From Lepus europaeus (lineage: Eukaryota > Chordata > Mammalia > Lagomorpha > Leporidae), in NCBI RefSeq assembly GCF_033115175.1, contig NC_084836.1:82426253-82490252 (forward strand): a stretch of 64,000 bases of DNA, read 5' to 3'. Positions 25,301 to 38,700 of this stretch are shown in pieces (position 1 is the stretch's first letter; each line of letters opens with the position of its first letter). The notes under the pieces are model-generated. The model worked only from the letters and a program-made list of their open reading frames with translations. It was not told the origin of the DNA and ran no database searches. The translations under genes were made by a program, and so were the position numbers.

Positions 25301-28300
25301 GCTGGTTTGTTCCCCAAATGACCACAATTGCTGGAGCCGATCAGAAGTGAGGAGCCAGGAGCTTCTTCCAGGTCTCCCTCGTGGGTGCAGGGATCCAAGG
25401 ACTTGGGCCATCTTCTACTGCTTTCCCAGCAGAGAGCTAGATTGGAATTGGAGCAGCCAGGACTCGAACCGGCACACATTTGTGATGCCAGTGCTACAGG
25501 CAGCAGTTTTCCCTGCTATGCCACAGCGCCAGCCCTTTAACCATATTTAACAGAGAAACTAGAAGCTTTCCCATTAAGATTAGGAACAAAACAAAATGTC
25601 CTCTCTCACTACCCACTCTCAATACTGTACTAAAGTCATACCTAATACAATTAAAAAAAAAAAAAAAAAAGAGGGGCAGACACCATGGCTCACTTGGTTA
25701 ATCTTCCACCTGTAGTGCCGGCATCCCATATGGGCACCGGGTTCTAGTCCCGGTTGCTCCTCTCCCAGTCCAGCTCTCTGCTATGGTCCAGGAAGGCAGT
25801 GGAGGATGGCACAAGTGCTTGGGCCCCTGCACCTGTGTGGAAGACCAGGAGGAAGCACCTGGCTCCTGGCTTCAGATTGGCATAGTTCTGGCTGTAGCAG
25901 CCATTTGGGGGTATGAACCAACAGAAGGAAGATCTTTCTCTTTGTCTCTCTCTCTCACTGTCTAACTCTACCTGTCAAGTAAATTAATTAAACATATATA
26001 TATATATATATATATAATTAAAAAAAGAAAAAGTATATTGATTAAAAAGGGAAAAAAAAGTCTTTGTGACATGATTATCTATGAAGAAAATCCAAATGGA
26101 ATCAACCAAAACACTCCTGGAATCAATAATCAATTATATCCAAGTTGCAGAACATAAAGTTATTATACAAAAATCAGAGCGGGCATTTGGTGCAGTAGTT
26201 AAGATGCTGCTTGGGAAACCTGCATCCTATATCTGAGTGCCTGGGTTTCAGCTCCAGTTCTGTTCCCAATTCAAACTTCCTGCTAATACAAACCCTGGAA
26301 GACAAGCAGATGCTGGCTCAAGTTCTTGGGTCCCTGTCCACACATGAGCAACCTGATTCAGCTCCCAGCTCCCAGCTCTAGCCTGGCCCAGCCTTGGCTA
26401 CTGCAGGCATTTGAGCTGTGAACTGGCAGATGAGAACTCTCTCTCCCCCTTTCTCTCTCTCTGCTTTTCAAACAAATAAAAAATTGCTTAAAAATTAATC
26501 ACTGGCCGGCGCCGTGGCTCAACAGGCTAATCCTCCACCTTGCGGCGCCGGCACACCAGGTTCTAGTCCCAGTCGGGGCACCGGATTCTGTCCCAGTTGC
26601 CCCTCTTCCAGGCCAGCTCTCTGCTATGGCCCAGGAGTGCAGTAGAGGACGGCCCAAGTGCTTGGGCCCTGCACCCGCATGGGAGACCAGGAGAAGCACC
26701 TGGCTCCTGCCTTCGGATCAGTGTGGTGCGCCAGCTGCAGCGCGCCGGCCGTGGTGGCCATTGGAGGGTGAACCAACGGCAAAAGGAAGACCTTCCTCTC
26801 TGTCTGTCTCTCTCACTGTCCACTCTGCCTGTCAAAAAAAAATAATAATAATAATCACTTTCCTATATACCAGCAAGGCACAACTCAAATTTGAAATTAA
26901 AAACACAATACCAGGGCTGGCACTGTGATGTAGTGGGTAAAGCCGCTGCCTGCAGTGCTGCCATCCCGTATGGACACTGGTTCAAGTCCCAGCTGCTCCA
27001 CTTCCGAACCAGCTCTCTGCTAAGGCCTGGTAAAGCAGTAGAAGATGGCTCAAGTTCCTGGGCCCCTGCACCTGCATGGGAGACCCAGAAGAAACTCCTA
27101 GCTTCTGACTTCGGATCAGCGCAGCTCCAGCCGGTGCAGCCAACTGGGGAGTGAACCAGCAGATGGAAGCCATCTTTCTCTCTCTCTGCCTCTCCATCTC
27201 TCTCTGTGTAACTCTGACTTTCAAATAAATAAGTAAATCCATTAAAAAAATCCCCAATACCATTTACATTAATGCTCCCCCAAAATGAAAAACTTAAGTT
27301 TAACAAAGTATTACAAGAGATATTTGAGGAAAATACAAGATTTAGAAATAAGAAAACTAAATAAATGGTGAAATGTTCCACATTAGTGGACAGGAATATT
27401 CAATAGTCAAGATATCAGTTCTGAAGGCCGGCGCCGTGGCGCAGTAGGTTAATCCTCCACCTGCGGCGCCGGTATCCCATACGGGTACCAGTTCTAGTCC
27501 CGGCTGCTCCTCTTCCAATCCAGCTCTCTGCTGTGGCCTGGGACAGCAGTGGAAGATGGCCCAAATCCTTGGGGCCCTGCACCTACGTGGGAATATTGGG
27601 AAGAAGCTCCTGGCTCCTGGCTCCTACCTTCAGATCGGCACAGCTCCAGCCATTGCAGCCATTTGGAGAGTGAACCAACGGAGAGAAGACCTTTCTCTCT
27701 GTCTCTCCCTTTCACTGTCTGTAACTCTACCTCTCAAATAAATAAAATATTTTTAAAAAATAAAAAAGATATTAGTTCTTCAGGGCTGGTGCTGTGGTAC
27801 AGCAGGTTAAGCCTCCACCTGCAGCACCAGCATCTCATATAGGCGACAGTTTGAGTCCCGACTGCTCCATTTCTGATCCAGCTCCCTGCTATGAGCCCGG
27901 GAAAGCAGTGGAAGATGACCCAAGTACTCGGTCACCTGCACCTGTGTGGGAGACCCGGAAGAAATTCCTGGCTTCAGATTGGCCCAGCTCCAGCCATTGT
28001 AGCCATCTGGGAAGTGAACCAGCAGGTTGAAGAACTCTTTCTCTCTTTCTTTTTCTCTTTCTCTCTCTCTCTTCTTCTTCTCTCTCTCTCTTTGTAATAC
28101 TGCCTTTCAAATAAATAAATAAAATCTAGGGAAAAAGATATCAGTTCTTCTTAACTTGGTCTACACAATAAGTGCAACCCCAATAACAATCCCAGCAAGT
28201 TATTTTGGGGATATCAATAAACTGATTGTACAGTTATATGGAGAGTCAAAAGACCACCAGCATAGTCATCATAGTATTGAAAGAGAAGAACAAAGTTGGA

Positions 28301-28519
28301 GGACTTACTTTACATGACCTCAATACTTACTATAAAGCTATGCTAATTAAAAGAGCATGGTATTGGCAAAACAATAGACAAATAAATTAACAGAACAGAA
28401 AAACAAGAGACCAGAAATAGACTCAAGGAAATAAGTCGACTGATCTTGGACAAAAAAAAAAGGTAAAAAATGGAGAAAAGGGGTTTTTCAACAATGGTAC
28501 ACTATGATTGGAAGGAAGA

Positions 28520-28563
<44 letters not shown>

Positions 28564-29665
28564 GCAAATAAATAAATAAAAGATCTCTAAAAAATCCTTT
28601 AAAAAGATGTAAATTATAACTTTTACACTGATTACATTTTGGACATATTGAGTGAAATAAAATATATTTTAATTAATTATTTATTCCAGAAGCAGAGAGA
28701 AAGCGTTCCCATCACTGGCTTACTCCTCAAATGACTGCAGTGGCCCCTTGGCCAGGGCCAGGGCCAATGCCAAGAGCCCAGAACTCATCTCAGTTCTCCC
28801 ATGTGAGTGGCAGCAACAAGATTACTTGAGTCATCACCACTGCCTCCCACAGACTGCATTCACAGGAAGCTGGAATCAGGAGCTAGAGCCAGCTGTCGAA
28901 GCCAGGTACTCTGACATGGGACACGGGTGTTTTAACATGTAGTGGAGAGGGGCCGGCGCCGTGGCGCACTTGGTTAATCCTCCTCTGCTATGGCCTGGGA
29001 AAGCAGAAAAGATGGCCCAAGTGCTTGGGCCCCTGCACCCACATGGGAGACCGGGAGGAGACTCCTGGCTCCTGGATTTGGATCGGTACAGCTCTGGCCG
29101 TTGCGGCCACTTGGGGAGTGAACCAACAGAAGGAAGACCTTTCTCTCTGTCTCTCTCTCTCTCACACTGTCTGTAACTCTGCCTGTCAAATAAATAAATA
29201 AAATCTTAAAAAAAAAAAAAAATGGTAGTGGAGAAACTGCCAGGTCTGTTCTCAATCCACTCTGCCCAGCATCCACTGCTGCCACGGCAGTGCAGGCAGA
29301 TGATCTCCCCTAGGGACGTGTGCAGCTTCCCGAGGCAAGGCCAGAGCCACATGGTGCACTACACCAGGACAGAAATAAGCCCTTCAAGTTTCTGCAAGAT
29401 GGGGCTGGCGCTGTGGTGTGGCGTATAAAGCACCACCTGCAGTGCCGGCATCCCATATGGCGCCGGTTTGACTCCCAGCTGCTCCACTTCCGATCTATCT
29501 CTCTGCTATGGCCTGGGAAAATAGAAGATGATCTGAGTCCTTAGGCGCCTGCACCTACGTGGGAGACCCCAAAGATGCTCCTGACTCCTGGCTTCAGATC
29601 AGTGCAGCTCTGGCCGTTGCAGCCACTTCGGGAGTGAACCAGCAGATGGAAGACCTTCCTCTCTG

Positions 29666-29703
<38 letters not shown>

Positions 29704-32700
29704 TCACTGTCTATAACTCTGCCTGTCAAATAAATAAATAAATCTTAAAAAAAAAAAAAGTTTCTGTGAGGTGAACAGGAGACTATCTGAGGTTGGGAGA
29801 AAGGTGGTACCTGGATGATGTGAGTCAGGGAGCCAGATGGACAGTCTCTCCAGACCACAACTACAACACCATTAAGGAATCGGCACTATCCTATCATACA
29901 TCTCTATCATCTTTGACATGGAGCTTGCAAGTGAAATAAGAGGGAAGGGCCTCCTCCCCTAGCTCCCTGTTCTTGGATCTGTCCCAGTGGGGTCTGGTGC
30001 CTCCAGATGCATGCATTTGAACCCATGTGGAGCCTCTCCTGATGCTCCCCCTCACTCCTTAAAAGAGCATCTGCCCAACCAAGTATGTGTTACCACCAGC
30101 TTTGCTTCTACCACTTCTGCTTCTCCTGCACCTGTGTTCACCTCAACACTATGCCATAAACCTCAAATGACTCACTTCACTTCATTTTTTGGAGGTGAAG
30201 ACAGTCAGTTTCAGTCTTTTGGATCCAGGTTTCCAATTAAGTATATGGTCAACTTTTAACAGCACCAAGGATGGGTTAACTTTAGAAGGAGTTAGCCAGG
30301 AACTGGTGTTGGGGGTAGGGTTTACAAGACTCTTTCTTGTACTTTACTTTGGATGAAGCTTTTATCTACTACATATTAAACAGTTTTGCCATGGTACTGT
30401 GGAGTCATAGCAGATTTGAGACACTGCTCAGGGCTGGGTTATTCTCCAAAGTGAGAGACAATCTTGTGTTAAACTAACAGCTCAGCCCTAAACCTGAAGT
30501 CGGCAGGGGGAGAGCCTTGGCCTCCAGGAGCCCTAGCCCCCCTCCCCTGAAACCTTCCACCTTTAGAAAGCAGTTTCCCGCCACAGGTGTCTGTCCATGG
30601 GCCAGCAGGGGTCTCCGAAGCCTTCCCTGCCATCTGGCTCAGTATTTTTTCGACCCTGTAGTTTTGCTAATGGATTTCTCAGGACTTTTGTTGTCTCATA
30701 GCATCCAAACTCCAACACTTCCTGCATTTTCAGAATTATACTGGACAACTTCAATGGAAGGTGCTGTCTGTAGATGGAACACCCGGTGAAGGCCCTGCTA
30801 GCGTGAGAGATCCTTAGAGTTTGCTTGACAGAAGGATGCTGCTCACCACAGCATCAACATCACCTGGTTTGGGAAGCTGGGCGCTCTCTGCTGATCTCAA
30901 ACACCCTGGCTCCTCCCCCTGCCGTTCCTACCCCTTTGACATCCTGTGCAGTCATTGGTGAGACCAGCACTATGGTGCAGTAGGCTAAGTCTCCATCTGA
31001 GGCTGCAGCACTAACATCCCATATGGGCACTGGTTCGAGTCCAAGCTGTTCCTCTTCCAATCCAGCTCTCTGCTGTGGCCTGGCAAAGCAATGGAAGATG
31101 GCCCAAGTGCTTGGGCCCCTGCACCCACATGGGAGACCCAGAAGAAGCTCCTAGCTCTGGGCTTTGGATTGGCCCAGCTCCAGCAGCTGCAGCCAACTGG
31201 GGAGTGAACCAGTGGATGGAAGACCTCTCTCTCTGTGACTCTGCCTTTCAAATAAATTTTAAAAATCTTAAAAAAAAAAAAAAAAAAAAAACATTGGTAC
31301 CCACCCTCCAGTGGTTATTTGTTATATATTTGTTATACATGGTTATTTGTTCTTGCTATAACAGTGCTACATGTTAAATTTTCTCGATGAAAAATCAATT
31401 TCATCTGTTTCATTTTACTTTATTACGGCTGCTAGAAATTAAAGGACACCTTTGGCTCGGATTCAAGGCTCACAGCAAAATTTCTATTCAGTGTGGCTGA
31501 TGACGCAATCAAAGGGCCATCACTGTATCAGACAGAGCACGGGGCCCTGAAACGTTCTCACAGCGTGAACAGATGAACACAGAGGGTGAATGGTGTCAGG
31601 AACAAGCAGGGAACCTGTGTTAAGTGCGACAGCAGAGGCGGCAGCCACGCGGTGCTGAGTAGGTAGCAAGCATCAGCAACGACCTGCTTGTCCAGATGCT
31701 GCGAGTCCAGGCTCCTCGGCCCACCTGCCTACCTTTGATGAGCTCCGGCCGGTACGCCTTCCGCAACTGCTCCAGGAAGCTGTTGTAGAAGCCCTCCGCC
31801 TGCTCCGAGGGCATGGCCAGGTGGAAGTCAGGCTTGCTGCCCTTGAGGACACACTGCAGGGTAAACTGGCTGACGCATAGCACCTCGTACTGCTTGTCCA
31901 TCACGCTCTTCGACCAGTGCTTCCCACTCTCGTCCTCAAACACACGCAGGTTTAAAATCTTTCGGACCCTACAGGGGAAAAGAGCAGTAAAAGGCACTTG
32001 AAGGATGGGAGCCCCCAACACAACACCGGGCCTCTAAAGAGCCATCAGCATCCTGCAGAATAGGGACATGGGGTGACCCCATCGCTTACAGAAGGCACGA
32101 CTCTGGGCAAGTCATTTGGGCACTTCCTTCTTTGCTGCCCACCCCTCCAGTTCACAGCGGCTACCAGTCGGAATGGGGATAGAGGACAACCAACCACTGA
32201 GGGTCCTTCCAGGCGGGGGAATGTGTCAAGACATGGGTCCAGTGCTAATCTCCTACGGAAGAATCCAATCTCTACACAAGGATGAGCAATAGCTCTTTTC
32301 TACAACCTCTCCTTGGAGCTATTCCAACTGAACAGCTCAGGAAGTGCTCTGAGAGGAAACTCCTGGTCACTGCATAAATAAAAGATCTGGGGAAAGGCAC
32401 CTTGACAACTACGTCACCTGCTCCTTACGCCGGGATGACAAGGAAGCCCAGGCAGCGTTTACAGGGTCAGCTTGGAGGAGCGTGGCAAAAAATCAATGCA
32501 TAATAGCTGCAAGTCCAACTCCCGAGCCACCCTTTTGGACAATGCTGAAGGCAAAGACGTGCCCAGGAGCATGATACGAATCTCCTGACTCTTCCTAAAA
32601 GGCCCTCTGTGGTGGGAACTCTTCATTACCCCCTCCCCACAGCCAGGACAGTCTTATGTTGAGCCACATCTCTTACCCACCAAGTTAAGCATTGCTATCT

Positions 32701-35700
32701 AGTATGTCACAGCCACACAGAGATCAGACCCAGAGCCCCGTCTTTTACCATCACCATCTCCACTGCCTCCCTGAGTGTCCAGGGACAGCTATGAGAATAC
32801 CAACATCCCTGAAGCCATACAGAACTGTCCTTATCAGTGGCCAACACCTTAGCAGGAATGAAGTTCCACATCTGATCTCCAATTTCATAGAAAAGGGACA
32901 GCTGGGTTCCAGGTACCAAGGGGCAGCATAAACAGCTCACAGCATCTGAAGCAAATGTGCCAAGTGGGGCTGGGGAGGAAGGAGAGCATGGGAGGGGCTG
33001 ACTATACTGAGAGAGCCAGGCAGGAAACAGCAATGGGAAACACTCCCCCCCCCCCCTTAGTATAAAGAGCACCTGCTTCAAGATCAGACAGCCCAGAATC
33101 TAATGCAGGTCCAGGTTTCTTACTAAGTTTATGTGTATGACCTACAGTGAGGACTTTACCTCTGAGTTCCAGATCTTTAGATGTATCATGAACAACTAGG
33201 CATTTTAAAATTATCATTTTGGGGGCCGGCAGTATGGCATAGCGGGTAAAGCCACCACCTACAGTGCTGGTATCCCATATAGGCACTGATTTGAGTCCTG
33301 GTTGCCCCACTTCCAACCCAGCTCTTTGCTATGGCCTGGGAAAGCTGTCAAAGATGGTCCAAGTCCTTGGGCCCCTGCACCACATGGGAAAACCAGAAGA
33401 AACTCCTGGCTCCTGGTTTTGGGTCGGCCTAGCTCTGGCCAATGCAGGGGAGTAAATCAGAGGATGAAAGTCCTCTCTCTCTCTCTCTCTCTCTCTCTGC
33501 CTCTGCCTCTGTCTCTGTCTCTCTCTAACTCTGCCTTTCAAATAAATAAATAAATCTTTTAAAAAAATCCAGCTTTTTAAAAAGTAAATAAATAAAATAA
33601 AATCATTTTATCCAAATTAAAAAGAGAAACCACCCCTAAAAAAAAAAACTGGGCTCTTGCATTAAAAGAAAAAGAGGCACAAGCCTTGCAAGTAGCATCA
33701 ACTCAGGATGAAAGCTAAACTGGGCTCCTCTTGCTCCACCACTGTCTCAGCAGGTGAAGTTTCCAGATTACTCTTCTTCAGTCTCCATATCTGAAACTGG
33801 GAGATAACCAAACCACCTCAAACGGGACGAACACAAACACTGTGGAAGTCCCAGCATGGTCACCACATACCCCATTCCAACTCAATGGCTTAGCAATGGA
33901 CATCTTAGGGCTGGCGTTGTATCCCATGTGGGCACTAGATAATGTCCCAGCTGCTCCACTTCTGATCCAGCTCCCTGCTAATGGACCTGGGAAAAGCAGC
34001 GGAAGATGGCCCAAGTGTTTGGGCCCCTGCCACCCACATGCGAGATCCGGACGAAGCTCCTAGCTTCAGCCTGGTCCAGCACTGGTCATTGCAGCCATCT
34101 GGGGAGTGAACCAGTAGATGGACAATCTCTCTCCCTCTCTCTGTCTCTCCCTCTCTCTAACTCTTTCAAAATAAATTCAAAATAAATCTTTTTTAAAAAA
34201 TGATAAAGAAGCAGGCATCTTACATGTGCTCCAGTTCCTTCTGTGTATCTTCCAGAGAAATCCCCAGCAACACACAGATGCCCCGTCCAATGGCGCTTAT
34301 CTGCTCACCTCCAACTGAAAGGAACCAAAAGGCAGAAGAGACTGAATCAAGCAGGCCGCAGGAAAGGCTTCTAAGTGCCCACAGGAGTGTTTTCAGCATC
34401 ACGTGGATTTCTTACAATTTCTCTGGTTCATGTCAGTAGGCATTCAAAACAGACAGGGGTCAGAGAATGTAGTGTGAAGTCAATGGTATCCACCCTTCCT
34501 GACTTCACACAGGCAAAGAACAGGAGCTGCACAGTGAGCAACCACCAAGCAGGATTTCAGGGCTACATTTTCACCTGCATCACCCTGGGTAAGACACCTG
34601 AAACTCCACTGTCGAACACGCCCAGGTATAAAAACAGAACAGTGTTTTCCTCCCCCAGGGAGTCCAGTTCAACTATATTAATTCTCAGGCAGGAGAGATG
34701 CACTTTTCTTGGAAATCAGCAAATCTAGTAACACAACACAAACAGCACAAAGTAGAAAATGTTCACCTCGTAAAAACCAGTGTTTTTCCTATTTCCTGCA
34801 GACAAGATACACCTAGGCATAAAAATTCTGCTTTACATGTTACGCTTCACCTCAGCAAGCTGCTCTGGTTCCCAGGGTAGCAGTAACATCACGTGCTGGT
34901 CAGGGTTCCCCAACTCTTTTCAAATCATGAGCATCACTCATTAAAAATGTCTAAGCTTTGTGTATTTATGGCCAAATATGTGCCCCACTACCATCAGACA
35001 GCATCTCAGATGCGGGCACAGGACTTGAGCTGAGATTCATCATAATAATGGCGAATATAAACCAGATTTCAAATGGAGATCTTGATGATGTTTGACTTTT
35101 TTTTTTTTTTTGCGAACTTGTTGCCAAGTCTTATTACTGTGCTATTTCATCGTGTACCGATCTAACATTCCAATCAGTAATAAAAAGGTCAACTCTGCCA
35201 TTTTCTTGTCATAGGCTTCTTTTGGATAATAACATCTGTAAATATACCTAACAAGGCAACACAGACTATGCCACGTTGCAGCACATGGCAAGTCAAGAAG
35301 AGGAACTCCACTCGTATTTCACACGTATGACGAGGGGCCACCCCACACTCAGACTCCACAGGTGCCTCAGCATCAACTCATGCTGAAAATACAGTAAACT
35401 TAATTTTTTTTAAGATTTATTTTACTTCTTTGAAAGGCAGAGTTATAGAGGAGAGAAACAGAGAGAGAGAGAAAGTTCTTCCATCCACTGGATCACTCCC
35501 CAAATGGTCCCAACAGCAGGGGCTGGGCCAAACCAAAGCCAGGAGTCTTGAGCTTCTTCCAGGTCTCCTACGTGGGTGTGGGGACCCAAGCACCTGGGCC
35601 ATCTTCTACTGCTTTCCCAGGCCATTAGCAGGGAGCTGGATTGGAAGTAGAGCAGCTGGAACTCGAATCGGTACCCATGTGGTATGACAGGGTCCCAGAG

Positions 35701-38700
35701 AGCATCTTAATCTGCTGTGCCCCAATGCCAGCCCCAATTTTTATTTGTATACTAAAATAAAAATCCTGATTTTCCTTTCTGTGCTGCTTTTCTTTTATAA
35801 TGGACTGTGTGTGACCTACTGACCTTGGAGTCCTGACTCAAAAGCTGAAACAGGGGCAGGTATTTGGCAGTGATTCGGATACCTATCAGAACACCTGCAT
35901 CCCCTATCAGAGCACCTGGGTTCAATCCCCAACTCCGTTCCTGAGTCCAACTTCCTGCTAATGTAGACCCTGTAGGCAAAGGTGACGGCTCAAGCAGTTG
36001 GAGTCTTCCTACTGCCCACATGAAAGACCTGGATTCAGTTCCCAGCTCCTACCCAGTTCAGCCCCAGTTGTTGACAGCTTTTGGGGAGTGAACCAGTAAA
36101 AGAGGGAAGATCTTACTTCCTCTGCTTCTCTCTCTCTGCATCTCAATTTTTTTTTTTTTTAAATTGGGCTTGCTTTGCTTATTTGCATTGCTTTACAAAG
36201 TGTTTGGCTTAGTTTCTGACAATGTCAATATATTTTTTCCAGAAACTGTGTGGCGGGCACTGTGGCATAGTGGGTAAAGCTGCCACCTGCAATGTCAACA
36301 TCCCATATGGGCACCGGTTCGAGTCCCAGCTGCTCCACTTCTCATCCCTCTCTCTTCTATGGCCTGGGAAAGCAGTAGAAGACGGCCCAAGTCCTTGAGC
36401 CCCTGCACCTGCATGGGAAGAACCGGAGGAAGCTCCTGGCTCATGGCTTCAAATCAGCACAGCTCCAGCCACTGCGGCCAATTGGGGAGTGCACCAACAG
36501 ATGGAAGATAACTCTCTCTCTCTCTCTCTCTCTCTCTGGCTCTTCAAATAAGTAAAAAATAAATTTTTAAAAATAAATAAATAAATAAATGTTGGGAATT
36601 GTCACTGTGGTATAAAAGGTCAAGTCTCTGCCTGCAGTGCCAGCATCCCATATGAGCATCAGTTCAAGTCCTGGGTGCTCCACTTCTGATCCAGCTCCTG
36701 CTTATGGCCTGGGAAAGCAGTAGAAGCTGGCTCAAGTACTTGGGCCTCTGCACCCACGTGGGAGATCTGGAAGAAGCTCCTGGCTCCTGGCTTTGTCCTG
36801 GCCCAGCCCCAGCCATTGAAGCCATTTGGGGAGTGAACCAGCAGATGGAAGATCTCTTTCTCGCACTCTCATTCATTCATTCTCTCTCCCTCTCTCTCTC
36901 TCTCTGTCTCTCTCTCCTTCTGCCTTTAAATAAATAAACTAAATTAATAAAAAAAAAAATAGCAACAGCCTCTAAAAACAACTCCTTTCAATCCATCATT
37001 TTCAGATCCTGTCATAACATCATACACATCAGATTTTAGCTGCTGAAACAGGAATGGGGCCTAAGAGTCCTAAAGAGGACCTAATTGTCCTCTTTCAGCT
37101 ACGTCGTTAAGTGCATGTGTCTAAACTGTGCTGCAACCAACTCTGAAAATCGGTGACCGTGTCTCAGCAATCTTAGAAGGGGAATCTGTCACATAATAAG
37201 GTGTGTGACTTGTGACAGTCTACTCCATCCTGACCATAACACCTGTTAGAAGTTTCACGTTAGAACCCATAAAATGAAATGTCATCTGAACACAGCCACA
37301 TTTCAGTGCAATCAGCTATGTTTCTAAGGAATCAGAAAAACCCTCTTCCATTAACATTCATTTGCAGAAGGCCTGCAAAACTAAAGGGTCCCTCAAATAC
37401 TGAGAATTCTATGGTTCCCCAACCTAGAATTCCCAAGCTTTTAACACCTTCCCGCAGTCAACATCTTTACCTTTTCAATTGGAAGGATTGTCTGACTAAA
37501 AGCATACAACTTGAACAAAACACAAAAGTAACTCAAACTCAGGGCCAGCACTGTGACACAGTGGGTTAAGCCACTGCCTGTAACAAGGGCATCCTACCTC
37601 TGAGCATCCCTGGAGTCCTGGCTGCTCCACTTCCGATCCAGCGCCTTGCTAATCCACCTGGGAAAGCAGTGGAAGATGGCCCAAGTGCTTGGGCCCCTGC
37701 ACCCGCATGGGAGACCCTGAAGGAATCCCAGGTTCCTGGCTTCGGCCTGGTCCAGCCCCAGCTGCTACAGCCATTTGGGGAGTGAAGCACTAAATAGAAG
37801 ATGTCTCTCTGTCTCTCCCTCTCTCTGCCTTTCAAACAAATAAATCTTACCAAAACAAACAAACAAACAAAAAACCTCTTGTGTTATTTCACAGGTTTTC
37901 AGTATTCCAGAGCAGCAAGAAGGGGAGCCAGGGGAGAGAAGATGAAAATCTAAATTTGTTGGTGCTGACCACATACAGCTGACTCCAATATTCTCCTTAA
38001 AAAAAGTGAAAACAGGCCGGCGCCGCAGCTCACTAGGCTAATCCTCCGCCTGCAGCGCCGGCACCCCGGGTTCTAGTGCTGGTCAGGGCGCCGGATTCTG
38101 TCCCGGTTGCTCCTCTTCCAGGCCAGCTCTATGCTGTGCCCCGGGAAGGCAGTGGAGGATGGCCCAGGTGCTTGGGCCCTGCACCCACATGGGAGACCAG
38201 GAGAAGCACCTGGCTCCTGGCTTCGGATTGGCGCAGTGCACTGGTCGTGGTGGCCATTTGGGGGGTGAACCAATGGAAGGAAGACCTTTCTCTCTCTGTC
38301 TCTCTCTAACTCTGCCTGTACCAAAAAAAAAAAAAAAAAAAAAAAAGTGAAAACAATCTTTCATCTTTGAATTGGCCAAGTCTATGTGAACTTAAGTACT
38401 TACTGAAATGCTACAAAACCTTTAAAATTCCATCAACTCTAGTACTATCCTATTCCTTTTTATCCCAGGACCAATTCCCAACCTGAAGTTACCAGAACAG
38501 TTCTGAAATCACTGGACAGGGTTGAAAAAGAGAACCCAGGGACCAGCGCTGTGGTGCAACAGGTAAGGCCACCACCTGCAATGCCAGCATCCTATTTGGG
38601 CAACGGTTCCAGTCCCGGCTGCTCCTCTTCCCATCCAGCTCCCTGCTAATGCACCTGGGAAAGCAGTGGAAGATGGACCAAGTGCTTGGACCCCTGCACC

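Larger units (their letters stand above)
24715..28500 (+). mobile_element. L1 ORF2 fragment broken by seven CSINEs
   Basis: Collinear L1 pieces at about 24715-25205, 25540-25670, 26016-26177, 26493-26503, 26852-26913, 27251-27427 and 28137-28500. They run from GGTTTATATGGATTCATTGG (palm/reverse-transcriptase region) to CTATGCTAATTAAAAGAGC, so one insertion of about 1.4 kb was later split. Confidence 0.88.

Noticed and set aside
31620-32021. A 133-codon frame around DTD1 exon 3
   Set aside because: It is exon 3 plus intron read-through at both ends; the true limits are given by splice sites and phase.
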